Source: Hordeum vulgare subsp. vulgare
Taxonomy: Eukaryota; Streptophyta; Magnoliopsida; Poales; Poaceae
Length of the DNA stretch: 64,000 nucleotides
Assembly (NCBI RefSeq): GCF_904849725.1
Contig: NC_058520.1
Span: forward strand, 399,479,993-399,543,992
Reading direction: 5' to 3'
The notes under the pieces were generated by a model, which had not been told where the DNA came from, searched no databases, and was given only the letters and a program-made list of their open reading frames with translations. Made by a program: the position numbers and the translations under genes. Positions 33,346 through 44,525 of the stretch are shown here, piece by piece (the stretch's first letter is position 1; the number at the start of each line of letters is the position of its first letter).

Positions 33346-33887
33346 AGGGTACCGGGGACCACCGGGAGGGGTTTCACGCCCCGAGGAGCCTTATGGGCCG
33401 TGGGAGGATACAAACCAGCCCCTAGTGGCCTTACATAAGATCCCACTAAGGCCCATGAGGTTTGAGAGGCAAAAACCCAAAGGTGGAAAAGGTGGAAAGG
33501 GTTTCCAAGTGGAAAGGAGGAATCCTACTCCTAGTAGGATTGGAGTAGGACTCCTCCACCTCCAATTTCGGCCAACCCTTGAGGGTTTGAGGCTTCCTCC
33601 TCCCCCCACTCCCTCTTATATATACTAGAGGTATTGAGGGTTTTTGAGACACACAATTTCAGCCACGTGCTACCCTCTCCTCTAGTTTGTAGTTCTTTCT
33701 CTAGATCGAATTTCTGCGGTTCTTAGGTGAAGCCCTGCAGGAATAGATCACCACCATCACCGGCGCACCGTCACATTGCCGGAGAACTCATCTACTTCCC
33801 CGTCTCTCTTGCTGGATCGAGAAGGCGGGGGTCGTCATCAAACTATACGTGTGCTGAACGCGGAGGTGCCGTCCGTTCGGCACTAGA
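33346..33887 (+). repeat. Truncated Angela/BARE-type LTR, second part (outer copy)
   Basis: Continues the LTR broken at 14768. It includes TATATATA at 33617-33624 and matches the inverse of the inner LTR down to TCGGCACTAGAT. There homology stops abruptly and the env-like frame begins. About 230 bases of the LTR 3' end are missing. With the left end also damaged, this is a solo LTR remnant truncated on both sides. Confidence 0.8.
33617..33624 (+). promoter_or_regulatory. TATA box of outer Angela-type LTR
   Basis: TATATATA in CTCTTATATATACTAGAG, pointing right. The LTR downstream is truncated at 33887, so any transcript would read into the Maximus-like fragment. Confidence 0.45.
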
Positions 33888-35775
33888 TTCCGATGAAGAA
33901 GACCCAGACTTTGTGCCGGAGGAAACTTCAGCTCCTCCTAAGGCTCCTAAGAAGACTGTCAGAAAAAAGTATGCAACTCCTGTTGATCTTAGGGCACCTG
34001 AATCTGCAAGGCAGAGCACTGCACTTTCCACTGACAAGCTTGCTAAGAAGGCTGGTGTGAAGACGCCCAGGAAGCACACAGTTGACCTTGTTGGGCGAAA
34101 GACTTCCATGTATGAGTACCGTGAAGAAGATGCTCGAGAAGATGAGATCCCAGATCCTCCTAAGAAGAAGCTCATGGATGATGCCATTAAATTTGCTCCT
34201 AAGCCTCCTGCTAAGGCAAAGAAGGTTGTAGCTTGGAGAAAGACTACAAATGACATTTCTGCAACTGCCAAGGAGAAAGGCCCTGCTTCCAGTGCCCCTG
34301 CTGTAGAGGAGGTAGAAGATAAGAATGCACCTCTTCTCAGGAAGCTCCAACCAACCCTGCCAGTACACAATGTTGCTCACCTAGTAGCAGAGGATATGAG
34401 GAAGAGGAAGGATGCATGTTTGAGGAAGCGGAGAGGCGTTGACCCATATGCTGTCAGAAGAAGAACTGTATTTGATTCAAGGTTTCACACCAAGGAACAA
34501 CAAGACTTTTATGAGAGTGTCATGTTTGACAAGAGTCCATATGTCAGCGATATGAGGTATGTTGACTGGGAATATATCAAGGAAAATGAGAATTTCTTTC
34601 CCCATGTCCAAGAAAATTTTAGGCTAGTGGACATTGAAGACTTCGTTGGAAAAGAGATGACCGCATAGAATGTTGAGCTGATCATGCAATTTTACTCATC
34701 TGTTCATTTCTATGGAGATGGTTCTTTGGTCTGGATGATTAATGGTCAGAAATATGAGTCTATGATTGATGAGTGGGACGCTATCATTGGTTCCCCCAAG
34801 CAGAAAGAGAGTGATGCGGATGTGTATTCCGAAGCGAAGATGAGCCACAAGACCATGGAAAATATGTACAAGCCAATTCCTCACAAGTATTTGGCTAGTC
34901 ACAAGATGGAATCAGTGTAAGCAGGGATACCCACCACTAACACCATTCTGAGACACACCTTGATGCCTAAATCAGGTGATAATAGGATGATTCGAGGACA
35001 CTCCATCAATCTGCTGCACCATTTGGACTCTCACACTAGAGTCAGAGTGATGGATTTGATAGTAGAGACAATCTGGAGGACTGCTGCTGATCACAAAAGA
35101 TCATGTGGATATGCCCCTTACATTCATATGCTTATCAATGCCAAGCTAGGCAAGCATGCATATCTTCTTTATCGTCCCCATCTACCCCTTCAGCTAGAAT
35201 TTGAAGACAATGTTGTGGTGATGGATGAAAATGATCCCAGCTCAGCTGCATGAAGAATGGCAACAGAGGTAGCAGAAGCCGAGGCTGCTAGAAATGAGCC
35301 ACCACTAGTTCCACAACTCAAAATTCAAGCTGAGCAGATGGCATTTCTAGTTAGCTCTGTCCAAGGCATGGAGAAGAACATCCATGAGATACTACAAAGT
35401 CAAAAAAGCCTCGAGAGAGTCGTGGAAACTAAGTTTCATGACATGGATGTGAAGGTTACTGAGTTGACCACCATTGTCAAACAACTTCAACACGAAGTTG
35501 ACTCAGTGGAGATCCCGCGCTCAGATGATGAAGATGATGGTGAAGAAGAGTCATCTCCTCTCACTACCACAAGGTTCAGCACTCAGCCTAGATCAGCTGT
35601 TGTTCATGCTCAGGAGACGAGACATACATCTTCAGCTCAAGCATGAGTACCTTCAGCACCAGCTCCAACTCAAGCACCTCTAGTATCCACTCCTCCAGCT
35701 ATAGGACACTCAAGAGATGCCTTCGTGGACGCTCTTTTGTTGACTCCGTCATCAGTTTCCCAGAGAAATGAGTAG
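33888..35775 (+). pseudogene. Sirevirus env-position ORF, decayed by nonsense changes only
   Basis: One reading frame runs for about 630 codons from the Angela junction to a TAG at 35773-35775. It is interrupted only by TAG (34666), TAA (34918), TGA (35251) and TGA (35644), with no frameshift. It begins acidic (DSDEEDPDFVPEET), then has Lys/Pro-rich linkers, a conserved-looking core (RRRTVFDSRFHTKEQQDFYE, FYSSVHFYGDGSLVWMINGQ), and a C-terminal coiled-coil-like stretch around VVETKFHDMDVKVTELTTIV. The core resembles the plant-transposon protein domain found in ORFs downstream of pol. Its role is unknown. All four stops can arise by a single C-to-T change from CAG, CAA or CGA. The N-terminus is lost by truncation. 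Confidence 0.65.
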
Positions 35776-36249
35776 TTCTATACTTTTTGAACTTTTTGGT
35801 AACTTGTTGCCAAAGGGGAGAAATATATAGATCATAGACTGAGAGAGAGAGAGAGAGAACTTTTGACTTTAATTACTCTCATTTGGTTTCAAAACTTTGG
35901 TCTTTTGGATGACTTTATCCTGTTATCTGTGTTCGATCATACCTTTACCTGGTTGATGCTACATTATTATCCTTTTAGCTATCCATGTGATGATCATTCA
36001 CTTATCTTGTTGGTTTCATGTGCATTGCTATTCGTTCTTATCTTGTATGCGCACCACCAAGATGTATGCGACATGGAAGAGTAACCCATGATCCTAATTG
36101 ATTGTGCATTTGCATTCAAACGCAAATTTTAAATAATGCACAAATTTAGGGGGAGCTCTTTCTTTTCACATACTTCTCAAAGCATCGATGCTAATAATTG
36201 ATTATATATTTTGTCGAAGCTTTGATCTATATGTTGTCATCAATTACGA
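35776..36249 (+). other. 3' untranslated region of Maximus-like element
   Basis: Non-coding. The inverted copy at 57599-58021 is recognisably the same: GA/CT run, GCACAAATTTAGGGGGA segment and ATATGTTGTCATCAATTAC near the LTR. Confidence 0.7.
35841..35858. repeat. (GA)9 microsatellite
   Basis: Nine GA units. The inverted homologue is (CT)8 at 57995-58010. Confidence 0.9.
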
Positions 36250-36262
36250 AGAAGGGGGAGAT
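36250..36262 (+). other. Polypurine tract of Maximus-like element
   Basis: AGAAGGGGGAGAT directly before the LTR. Confidence 0.8.
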
Positions 36263-37532
36263 TGAAAGCACAATTGCTCCCTAGGGTGGTTTGATAATTG
36301 ATCACAACATATGCATCATTGGACTAATATGTTTTTCAAGTATGTTTCAGAAAAGTTGAAAAGATGCTATGGCTAAAGGCTTATGTGGAGATGCCCCTTG
36401 ATGCAAGAAAGGAATAATATTGGCTCAAGCTTCAAGCTATTAGACTATTCATTTTATATTTGTGATAAATCACTTTTGAGTCCATAGGAAAGCCAATACT
36501 ACTAAAAGGGGGTGAGCTAGTAAAATGAACTGATTGCTCAAAGTGCTCAGAGTTAGCCACCAAAATACTCAGTCATTTTCTCACATATCCATTTTGTCAA
36601 ATTCCACATACTCAAATTCGGTGTCACCAACTTCCCCATTTTGGACCCACCGAGTTTGACCTCACACAGAAACCCTAGCAATTCCCACCAAATCGGTGCA
36701 ACCAAATCCATATCAGTGCTACCGAGTTTAGTGTGACCAACATTTTGTTGCCAAGATACAGAAAATCGGAATTTACGAGTTTGAGTATCGGTGCCACCGA
36801 GTTTGGGCTGCTGAATGTTAGCCACCGTTTCGGTGCCACCGAGTTGTGTATATCGGTCCCACTGAGATTCAAAAATTCTGCCTTTTGTGCTAATTGTACC
36901 ATTGAGTTTGTAACTTCGGTGTCACCGAGTTTGCCACTTTAGGTGTAACGGTTGGATTTTGTGTGCTGCCTATATATACCCCTTAACCCACCTCTCACTC
37001 GTGGGAAAAGCACTCAGAACACACACTTCATTGCCAGATCCATTTTCTGAGAGAGAACCACCTACTCATGTGTTGTGACCAAGATATTCTAATCCAACCA
37101 TTTGGAACTTGATCTCTAGCCTCCCCAAACTTCTTTCCACCAAATCAATCTCTCCTACCCATGCATATTCTGTGAGAGAGTGATTTTGTGTTGAGGAGAC
37201 TATCTTTAAAAGCACAAGAGCAAGGAGTTTATTGATCTACCACATCTATTACCTTTTGGAGGGTGGTGCCTCCTAGATTGGTTAGGCGTCGCTTGGGAGC
37301 TTCCTACTTCATGTTGTGGAGTGGAACCAAGATGTTTGTAAGGTCAAGGGGATCGCCTACTTCGTGAAGATCTACCGTGAGTAAGGCTAGTCCTTCGTGG
37401 GTGGAAGCCATGGTGGAATAGACAAGGCCGCTTCTTCGTGGACCCCTTGTGGGTGGAGCCCTCCATGGACTCTCGCAGCAGTTACCCTCCGCGTGTCAAG
37501 TAGTCTAATCACCCCCTCTAGACATACTTTCA
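36263..37532 (+). repeat. Maximus-like 3' LTR
   Basis: 1,270 bp, TGAAAGCACAATTGC to GACATACTTTCA, with the terminal inverted hexamer TGAAAG/CTTTCA. The following five bases ATCCA (37533-37537) would be its target duplication, but the partner is lost with the 5' end. The sequence after it belongs to the element at 37538-41840, so this copy inserted there. Confidence 0.82.
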
Positions 37533-37537
37533 ATCCA

Positions 37538-39330
37538 ATGGAAGAACACGTCATATGATGTGACGGTGAAAGTTGCATGGCAATATATCTCGAAATGGCT
37601 ATGGAAATGTCATGATAGGTACGTATGGTGGCTGTTTTGAGGGAGATGTAATGAGGTTTATGTGCAACAGAGCATATCATGTCACGTGTTTTGGATGCAC
37701 CGACGAAGATTGCATCGATCCTCGAGGTGAGAATGGGCAATGCACATTACCGAAGAGGCTAGCAAATATGTGGAGGTGAGGGTGCATTTATCCATGGATT
37801 CAAATTAGCAATAAAGAACTCACATAGTTGTTGCAAGATTTTATTAGCTCCCTCGAAGAAAAGCACTTCTTGCATGCCCGTAGGGAGGAGGTTGGTAGGA
37901 GTTAACCATCGCGCGCCCCTGACTTATACGTCACTAGGATTTAAACGAGGAATAAGTATGCTCACACATCATCACCATGCCATAAAAATACTTGTATGAA
38001 AAATAACTTAACAACCTCTAAGTCACGATACTTATATTAACCAATGATCATGCACTCATGTCCTGTCACATTAACACATTCATATCATTAACCATGATCT
38101 CTCTCTTATGTGCTACATGTGGTTTCAAATATGCACTCATTGAATACCTATTATTTTTGGACTAGTATTATAACCATGAAAATTACCATCTCTATTGGTT
38201 AACTTTCAAAAAAATATAAGTGAAGAGCGAGAGTGAAATTATTTCTTTAAAATCTATACGCCACCGTGCTCGAAAAGATATAAGTGAAGCACTAGAGCAA
38301 CTACTAAGCTCAAAAGGTATGAGTAAACACACATAGTATTCTAATAAATCATGGTGATCTGATGTCTATCTCAAGTGGGTATATTCAGAGAACAATGATT
38401 GTGTAAAAGTAAAACAAAATCAAACTCAAGAAAACGATGGTCCAAGCAAAACTCATATCATGTGATGAATAAAAATATAGCTCCAAATGGCATATTGATG
38501 GATTGAGAGAAAAGAGGGGATGCCTTACGGGCCATCGCCAAGCTTAGACGCTTTAATCTTCCTATAATATTACCTTGGGGTGCCTTGGGAATCCCCAAGC
38601 TTAGCCTCTTGCCGCTCCTTATTCCTTCATCCCTCGTGATAGCACCCAAAACTTGAAAACTTCACCACATAAAACTCAACACAAACTTCGTGAGATTCGT
38701 TAGTATAATAAACATATCAAATACTTTAGGTACTGTTATAAATTAATTTGTATTTTATTATTTCATAAGGTATTATATTCTAACTTCTCCATGACATATA
38801 TCCCCTCATACAATCCATGACATCATCAAAACTAGCAAACTATGCAAGCAAAAACAGTACCTGTCTAAAACAAAACGTTTGTAATGATATAATTAAGTAC
38901 CATACTTATGTAACTCAAACAGTTCTAAAAATAAGGAATAGCTGAGGAATTTCTATAGAAATACTGTGTAACAAATTGAGATTGAAAAGACGTTCCAGTA
39001 AAATCACATAAATTCTGCACTGGGCATCAAAGTTTCGGTTTTTGCACCGTAATAATTCTACTATCATTCAAATCATCCCAAAGGATTTATTTGGCACAAA
39101 CACTAATTTAAACATGAAAACACAATCATTACAGAGGGAAAATCATGTTATCACACACAAACATAAAGTAAATAAAAAAAATAAGATAACTATTGGGTTG
39201 CCTCTCAACTAGCGCTATTGTTTTACGCCCCTAGCTAGGCATAATGAATATGATTCAACTGTTTGACCCTTTCATGTACTTTAGCAATAGGTCTTACAAA
39301 ATAGCACTTAACAAATATCATTTTTAAAGT
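37538..39330 (-). other. 3' non-coding region of the Athila-like element
   Basis: About 1.8 kb without a supported ORF. It contains the family-typical paired blocks GGGGATGCC...GGCCATCGCC and CCTTGGGGTGCCTTGGGAAT near 38515-38600, and extends past the point (about 37876) where the plus-strand copy is interrupted. Confidence 0.65.
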
Positions 39331-40267
39331 TTAGTTTGGAGTCCAAAGGTTCAAAGAGATTCTTAATATTGGTGATATCATTACTAGCATCGTCATCATC
39401 ATATGGGTCATTATATAAAACATGAATCTTATCATTAATGGGTTCCCAAATAGAATCCTCATTCCAATGCTCACTAAAACCATCATTAGTACCCTTAGAA
39501 ATCCATTCAAATTGTCACAAGTTTTAAGGAATAGTTCTTGCATTAATTCTTCAGGAGGGACCTTCCTGCTCATGTTCTCACTAAACCCTTGATAGTCATT
39601 AGATTCCAACTTACACATAGCATCTCTATTATGAACGATCAATTCTATGGGAGGATGTTCATATTTGATTTCATAGATTATATCTAGCTTCATGTACTAT
39701 ATAATCAAATTCATGAAGAGGATATTAATAGCAAATTTCTTAATCTCAGGACCGTGTATGCTAGGGACACCCAAAAATATCTTTTGCAGAATAGGATGAA
39801 GATGCACAAATTTCCTTTATATATTTAATATAAGCATGGAAATAGCATCCCCATAGCAATTTTTCTATTAAGTATGGTTCCTTTAATATTAGGAGAAGCT
39901 ATTGAGTACTCAAACAATTCTTGAATAACATGTTTTCCAATAATGTTCCCACTACCCACATGATGGATTTTGGATTTTAGAAACATGTGAGTATCACTAT
40001 GGGGAACTTGACTTTTAGGAGGATCATGGGTAGAATCAATAAATTCTCAACAACGACTTTCTCAAATTCAAACATGATAGCAGATTCAAGCAAATAAAAC
40101 AAGCAAACTAACAAACTAGCAAGCAAATAAGTAAACTAGTAACTAGCAAAGATAACTATTTTTGTATTTCTGGTTTTTATGAAGCAAGCTAAATATAACA
40201 GAAAATAAAAAGAAGAACAAGTGAATGAAAATTTGTGCGAAGTTACTTGATAGTAGGTTGATGATAG
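39331..40267 (-). pseudogene. Decayed gag-like region of the Athila-like element
   Basis: A 120-codon minus frame (39693-39331) reads IYEIKYEHPPIELIVHNRDA and then degenerates. Further upstream, conceptual reading gives short open stretches such as VGSGNIIGKHVIQELFEYS separated by stops. The position after the PBS suggests gag or its replacement. No gag core signature is convincing, and it is not clearly alignable to the frames at 59733-60500. Confidence 0.4.
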
Positions 40268-40285
40268 TCCCTGACAACGGCGCTA
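40268..40285 (-). other. Degenerate primer-binding site
   Basis: Minus strand TAGCGCCGTTGTCAGGGA, three mismatches from TGGCGCCGTTGCCGGGGA, 11 bases from the LTR. Confidence 0.7.
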
Positions 40286-40296
40286 GAAATCCTTCC

Positions 40297-41840
40297 TGAT
40301 ACTTGTGATCTGCGTTGGGTTTTCCATGAAGAGGAATGGGTGATGCACCACAATATAGGTAAGTATATCCCTAAGTAGAGAACCAAAGTTTATCAAACCA
40401 ATAGGAGTAACAACCAACCCTCATATTCAGCGAGTGCACAAAAAGAAGCAAACACTTGCACCCAACGCGGGCAAGAGGGTCTTTAATCCCCTTGGACTCG
40501 TTATTTGCAAGCAAGTAAAGTGCGTAGATTACAGTTGTAAGTTGCAAAGTAAATAAAGGCAACAAGGTAATTGTAGAATCTGTAAACTTATAAGTGAATA
40601 GACCTAGCAGTGTAGTTTTGCCCAATGGCATCTCTCATGTAGTAGGCATACAGTGGGTAAACAAATTACTGTCGGGCAATTGCTAGAAAAGCACATAATT
40701 ATGTGATATTCACGACAATGATCATGTATATATAGGCATCATATCCATAAGAAAATGGGATGACTCCTGCCTGCACCTATTACTATCACTCCACTCATCG
40801 ACCGCTATCCAGCATGCATCTAGAGTATTAAGTAAAACATAGTAATGCTTGGAGGACAATGACATGATGTAGACAAAGAGAACTCAATCAATATGAATTA
40901 AACCCATCATTTTATCCTTAGTAGAAACAGTACAAAGACATGTCCTTGTCTCTTTGTATCACCGAGATATATAACTCCGCCAGATTGAGCCCACTATGAT
41001 GCACCCCTCTCACTGAAGAAATATCAATCTAGTTGGCCGAACTATTTCAATACATGGAGAGATCTATGAAGCTATAATAATCATGCAAATAAGAATCATT
41101 AATAGAATTTAGAGAATACTCAAATCTTTATCGTGAATAATCTAAACATAAATCCACAATTCATCGGATCCCAACAAATGCACCGGACAAAAGAATTACA
41201 TCGGATAGATCAAAGCAAAGATGTGATGATCATTGTATTGAAGAAAGAGAGATATAGCCATGTAAGTACTAACTACAGACTCGTATGTCTTTGGTAAACT
41301 ACTCACACATCACCATGGGAGCGACAAGGTTGATGTAGAGGCCCACCGTGATCGACCCCCTCCGGCAGGGCACCAGAATAGGGCTCCAGATGGGCACACG
41401 ACAGAAAAGAGACTTGCGGAGGCAAAAAAGTGTTTCTCGTGGCTCCCGTAGGGTTTTGGGATATTTTAGAATTTATAGGGCAGAGAGGGATATCGGGGCC
41501 ACACGATGGGAGCAACACACATTAGGGCGCGACCACCCCCTAGGCGTGCCCTGTTGTGTGCTTCCTCCCTCGTGCAATGTCTGGTCTCCCCCGAAAGCTT
41601 ACAGGTCTTCTTTTGGTTCGGAAAAATTCATAAAAATTTGTGCAATTGGACTCCGTTTGGTACTGTAAACCTGAAAAGCCAAAAACATGCAGAAAACAAC
41701 AACTAGCACAGGGCACTCAGTTAATAGGTTAGTGCTAAGAAATAATATTAGTTGGTATATAAACACCCTAAAAGCATCCTACAATGATAATATTATAGCA
41801 TGGAACAACCAACAATTATAGATATGTTGGAGACGTATCA
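40297..41840 (-). repeat. Athila-like 5' LTR
   Basis: 1,544 bp from TGATACGTCTCCAACATATC (41840) to CACAAGTATCA (40297), almost the same length as its partner family LTR at 58022-59561 (1,540 bp). On the minus strand GTGGCCCC at about 41495-41502 precedes a TATAAATT box at about 41472-41479. Confidence 0.85.
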
Positions 41841-42415
41841 CATGTCGTTGTTGTGGGGCCTCTTCTAGGGAAACAGTGCACCGCAGAATAATTCCACGCC
41901 AAGGTGGAAGAGGGTGCCCGGGCTACCGAGGCCTAGTGTCCGAGAGACACTTTGTATCAACTTTAGTACTTCAGATTACCGAAGTACATCACATGAAAAA
42001 GGATATCTTTTGTTTGAATGAGAATGCCATTCGATTTCCTCATATGTGTGTGCTTTGTTTTAATTAATTTTCCTCCTGTGCGGCTGTGTTTAACAAAAAG
42101 TGGCCAGTCGTCGTCTTCGACCCCAATACTGAATATGTAGAGGGTATTCCTCGAGGCAACTCTGATCCTTAGTCGGTGTCTCGATACCCGAAGGAGGTTC
42201 GTGCTCATAGGAACTAGGCAATCAGACTATAACGGCTTTAGAACTTTCACTTAGTCATAGGAGTTTGACTGTGGGGGCTGATGACGAGCGCACAATATTT
42301 AAAGTGGTTGGCCTTAAGCGGCCAAAATCTATGCCGTTGTGCACTTAGGCTTATGCTGTGAATACACCCTTCGTTTAACACGAGTGCTCTCTAATGACAT
42401 GTCGCTTAACACGGT
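41841..42415. other. Unclassified repeat fragment, left of the Tat insertion
   Basis: No ORF of note. It starts exactly at the end of the Athila-like LTR and is interrupted at 42415 by the Tat element. It resumes at 55300, where GCTTAACACGGT joins to CTTCGAATTGCCGACC. It has phrases I associate with Triticeae Gypsy LTRs or UTRs, but I cannot name the family. Confidence 0.5.
42412..42415. repeat. Probable target-site duplication CGGT, left copy
   Basis: CGGT before the Tat LTR repeats at 55300-55303. A fifth base would match (ACGGT) only if the last A of the right LTR is counted as part of the duplication. Confidence 0.7.
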
Positions 42416-43342
42416 TGTCGGAAAAACCAACACTTGTGGGAAACTCGAGGAGTACCTTGATCGTTTGGCGGGGAGAGAGAGGTATGCGCCGAGAGCGGAA
42501 CTAGCGATCAACACCGGCAAGGTTCTTTTTACCCAGGTTCGGGCCGCTTGGCGTGTAAAACCCTACTCCTTAGTTTGTATTGTGTGCTTACTGTAGGGTG
42601 GTTTTGCTATAGTAACTTAGTAGATGATTAGGGAGTCTCCGATCCCCCAAAAGTCCAACCCCTAAGAATGAGCTTTGGGCCTCCTTTTATAGTCAAAGTG
42701 GTCACCAACAGTGTGCTCACGAGATGTACAGTGAACAATGTTCACCGCTCTACTTCTTCGGTGGTGTCAGGGGCAGTAAATGCCTTGTCTGGCCCCTGAC
42801 CTGCCGCAAGATGGTTGCGACATGTACCCAGGTGAATCGACACCTGGACCTTGCGCTGGCACACGAGGGGTGTGCTGGAGCGGTCCAATTGTGGTAGAAA
42901 CTGGTGGGGATACCTGGCGAGCGAACAGGGGCTTGCTGGCCTGGAGCCTCCTTCGGGTGACTTGGTCACCTCCTCGACAAGGAAGGCTCGCCGAGGGCCT
43001 TGAACACTTTCCCGGCAAGGAGGGTTTGCCTGGGGCCTCGCTAGTCTGTGCGAGTCTTCCCGGCAAGGGAAGCTTGCCGGGGTCTTGCTAATCTTCGGGT
43101 AGTCTTTCCGACAAAGTTGTCTTGCCGAGGCCTTGGGAATATTCCCGACAAGGAGGGATTGCCGGGGCCTTGCGTCTGGAGCCCTTGTATCCCACACGCC
43201 ACTTGGTGAGGGAAGGGTGTGGCCTTGGTGGGTCTTGGATTGCCTCCGTACTGTTAATCCCGGTACGCTGTTGTCGGGGGTGTTATCGATGCTCGTGCAC
43301 AAGTATGGGGCACAAGGGACCCCAGTTTCTAGTGCACCGACA
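42416..43342 (-). repeat. Tat 3' LTR
   Basis: Pairs with 54370-55299. Contains several GGCAAGGAGGG/CTTGCCGGGG imperfect repeats (43015-43165). Confidence 0.92.
42684..42691 (-). promoter_or_regulatory. Probable TATA box, Tat 3' LTR
   Basis: Minus strand TATAAAAG, conserved at 54641-54648. Confidence 0.5.
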
Positions 43343-43355
43343 GGATCCCCCGGGC
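43343..43355 (-). other. Polypurine tract of Tat element
   Basis: Minus strand GCCCGGGGGATCC abuts the LTR start TGTCGG; the purine core is GGGGGA. Confidence 0.6.
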
Positions 43356-43742
43356 CTGGGCCAAGCACGCACGCTGGGCATTGCTGGGCTTGGTCCAAAG
43401 TAGTGCACGGGCTTCCTTAGCAGGGAAACCTATAGCTTTGGATCTGTTGCACGCGGCCCTTCCCGACGTCGCGCTTTGATCGATCAAAGTGGGGAGGCGT
43501 GCGTGAAGTGGACAAGGTGGCCACGCACGTGCCGAGCCGTTGGTTGGGAACGCAAGGCTCGGCGATGCGCCCACCTCTCTTCTCATAAGAAAAGGAAACA
43601 CAGCCGCACATGCCCTCTGTTCCTTCCCAGTTCTCTTCAATCTCGAAAATGCCGCCGCCTCCCTCTTCCAGCTGAAGTTTCCCCAACCTACACCCTTGCC
43701 CTCGAGGCCATGCTGTGGACGACGGCAGCTTCCATTTTTGCC

Positions 43743-44525
43743 ATGGCGCCCAAGGGAACAAAATGCAAGAAGGGGAAAACTGTCGTCACAGAGAAGGAGT
43801 TGGCGAAGATGCGGAAGGAGCTCACCTATTTTCCCCCGGGGCCCGACGCGTTCTTCCTGAAGGAGCGCTATCAGCAGATGTGGGCGGCCAAGGTGAAAGC
43901 GCATCCGGCAACCCAAGTGACCCCGTGAGAAGCTGGCGGTGCTCCAGACAAGTATCCCTTCTTCATTGATTACTTTTATTGCGGGCTCTGTCTGCCCTTC
44001 TCTGAGTTCTTCGTCGACATCATGCATACCTACGGCTTCCACCTTCTGGATTTCACGCCGAATGCAGTGACGTGCATGTCCATATTCGTGCATATCTGCG
44101 AGAATTTCATCGGGATTACCCCCAACACTGCCCTCTTCCGCCATTATTTCATCCCCCGCATCCAGGGAGGGAACGCTCTTTCGGGCTCCTTCACTTGGAT
44201 TCTGAGGACCGGATGCAAGGAGATGTATCTGGATGGAGCCCTTCGGGAGAAGTGGGAGGAATGGCATGGGAGGTGGTGTTGGATCTGCGAGGAGAAGTAT
44301 GTGCCCTTCTGCGAGCCCAAGACTGCCAAGATAGACTCCCACGACAAGCATTGGAGTGACCTCAACCCTGATGATAAGAAGTTGACTGTTGCCGTCAACA
44401 GGATCCTGCGTCTCCGGGCCGCAGGGCTGACAATAGAGATGGTGGGTGCCGATTTTATCTGCAGGCGCATCGCCCCCTCCAGTATAGGGAGGAAGGCTAG
44501 CCTCGGCCTATGTGAACGCTGTTGA
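43743..44525 (+). pseudogene. Antisense ORF of Tat element, first exon part (gypsy-transposon domain)
   Basis: Starts at the ATG at 43743 (MAPKGTKCKKGKTVVTEKEL) and stays in one frame to 44525, except for a TGA at 43926-43928 that a single C-to-T change from CGA would explain. After the stop comes the conserved domain: YPFFIDYFYCGLCLPFSEFF, MHTYGFHLLDFTPNAVTCMS, NTALFRHYFIPRIQGG. This matches what I recall of the putative gypsy-type transposon domain (Pfam Transposase_28) of plant extra ORFs. It is encoded on the strand opposite to gag-pol. The end (SLGLCERC) is in a wrong frame: a shift occurs near 44480-44500, and the reading resumes as VNAVDIMRLRTGLNNNLTVM (44512-44694). Function unknown. 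Confidence 0.72.

Larger units (their letters stand above)
33888..37532 (+). mobile_element. 3' part of a Maximus-like (Sirevirus-type) Copia element
   Basis: Contains an env-position ORF, 3' untranslated region, polypurine tract and 3' LTR. The 5' LTR, gag and pol are missing: the element is cut at 33887, where it joins an Angela LTR fragment. The LTR start TGAAAGCACAA, the CTTTCA end and the extra ORF after pol are features I associate with Maximus, a Sirevirus-lineage element. A related LTR lies in the opposite orientation at 56199-57598. Confidence 0.72.
37538..41840 (-). mobile_element. Small Athila-like Gypsy element, 5' LTR and internal part
   Basis: Minus-strand order: 5' LTR (41840-40297), degenerate PBS, decayed gag-like region, long non-coding 3' region, then truncation at 37538 next to the Maximus-like LTR. 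It is the same family as the plus-strand copy at 58022-61840. Shared landmarks include the CTAGCTAGGGGCGTAAAACA block (39220-39240 and 60517-60540) and the ACCTTGGGGTGCCTTGG block (38570 and 61125). No 3' LTR is present. Confidence 0.78.

Noticed and set aside
33727..34668. 313-codon ORF fusing Angela LTR sequence to the env-like frame
   Set aside because: It begins with GTG directly after a TAG and has no ATG in the LTR part. The fusion is a chance in-frame join at the deletion breakpoint, not a new gene.
43329..44351. 340-codon minus-strand ORF overlapping the antisense gene of the Tat element
   Set aside because: It crosses the LTR boundary and polypurine tract, and has no family resemblance. 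The plus-strand frame carries the recognisable domain, so this is a shadow of GC-rich coding sequence.
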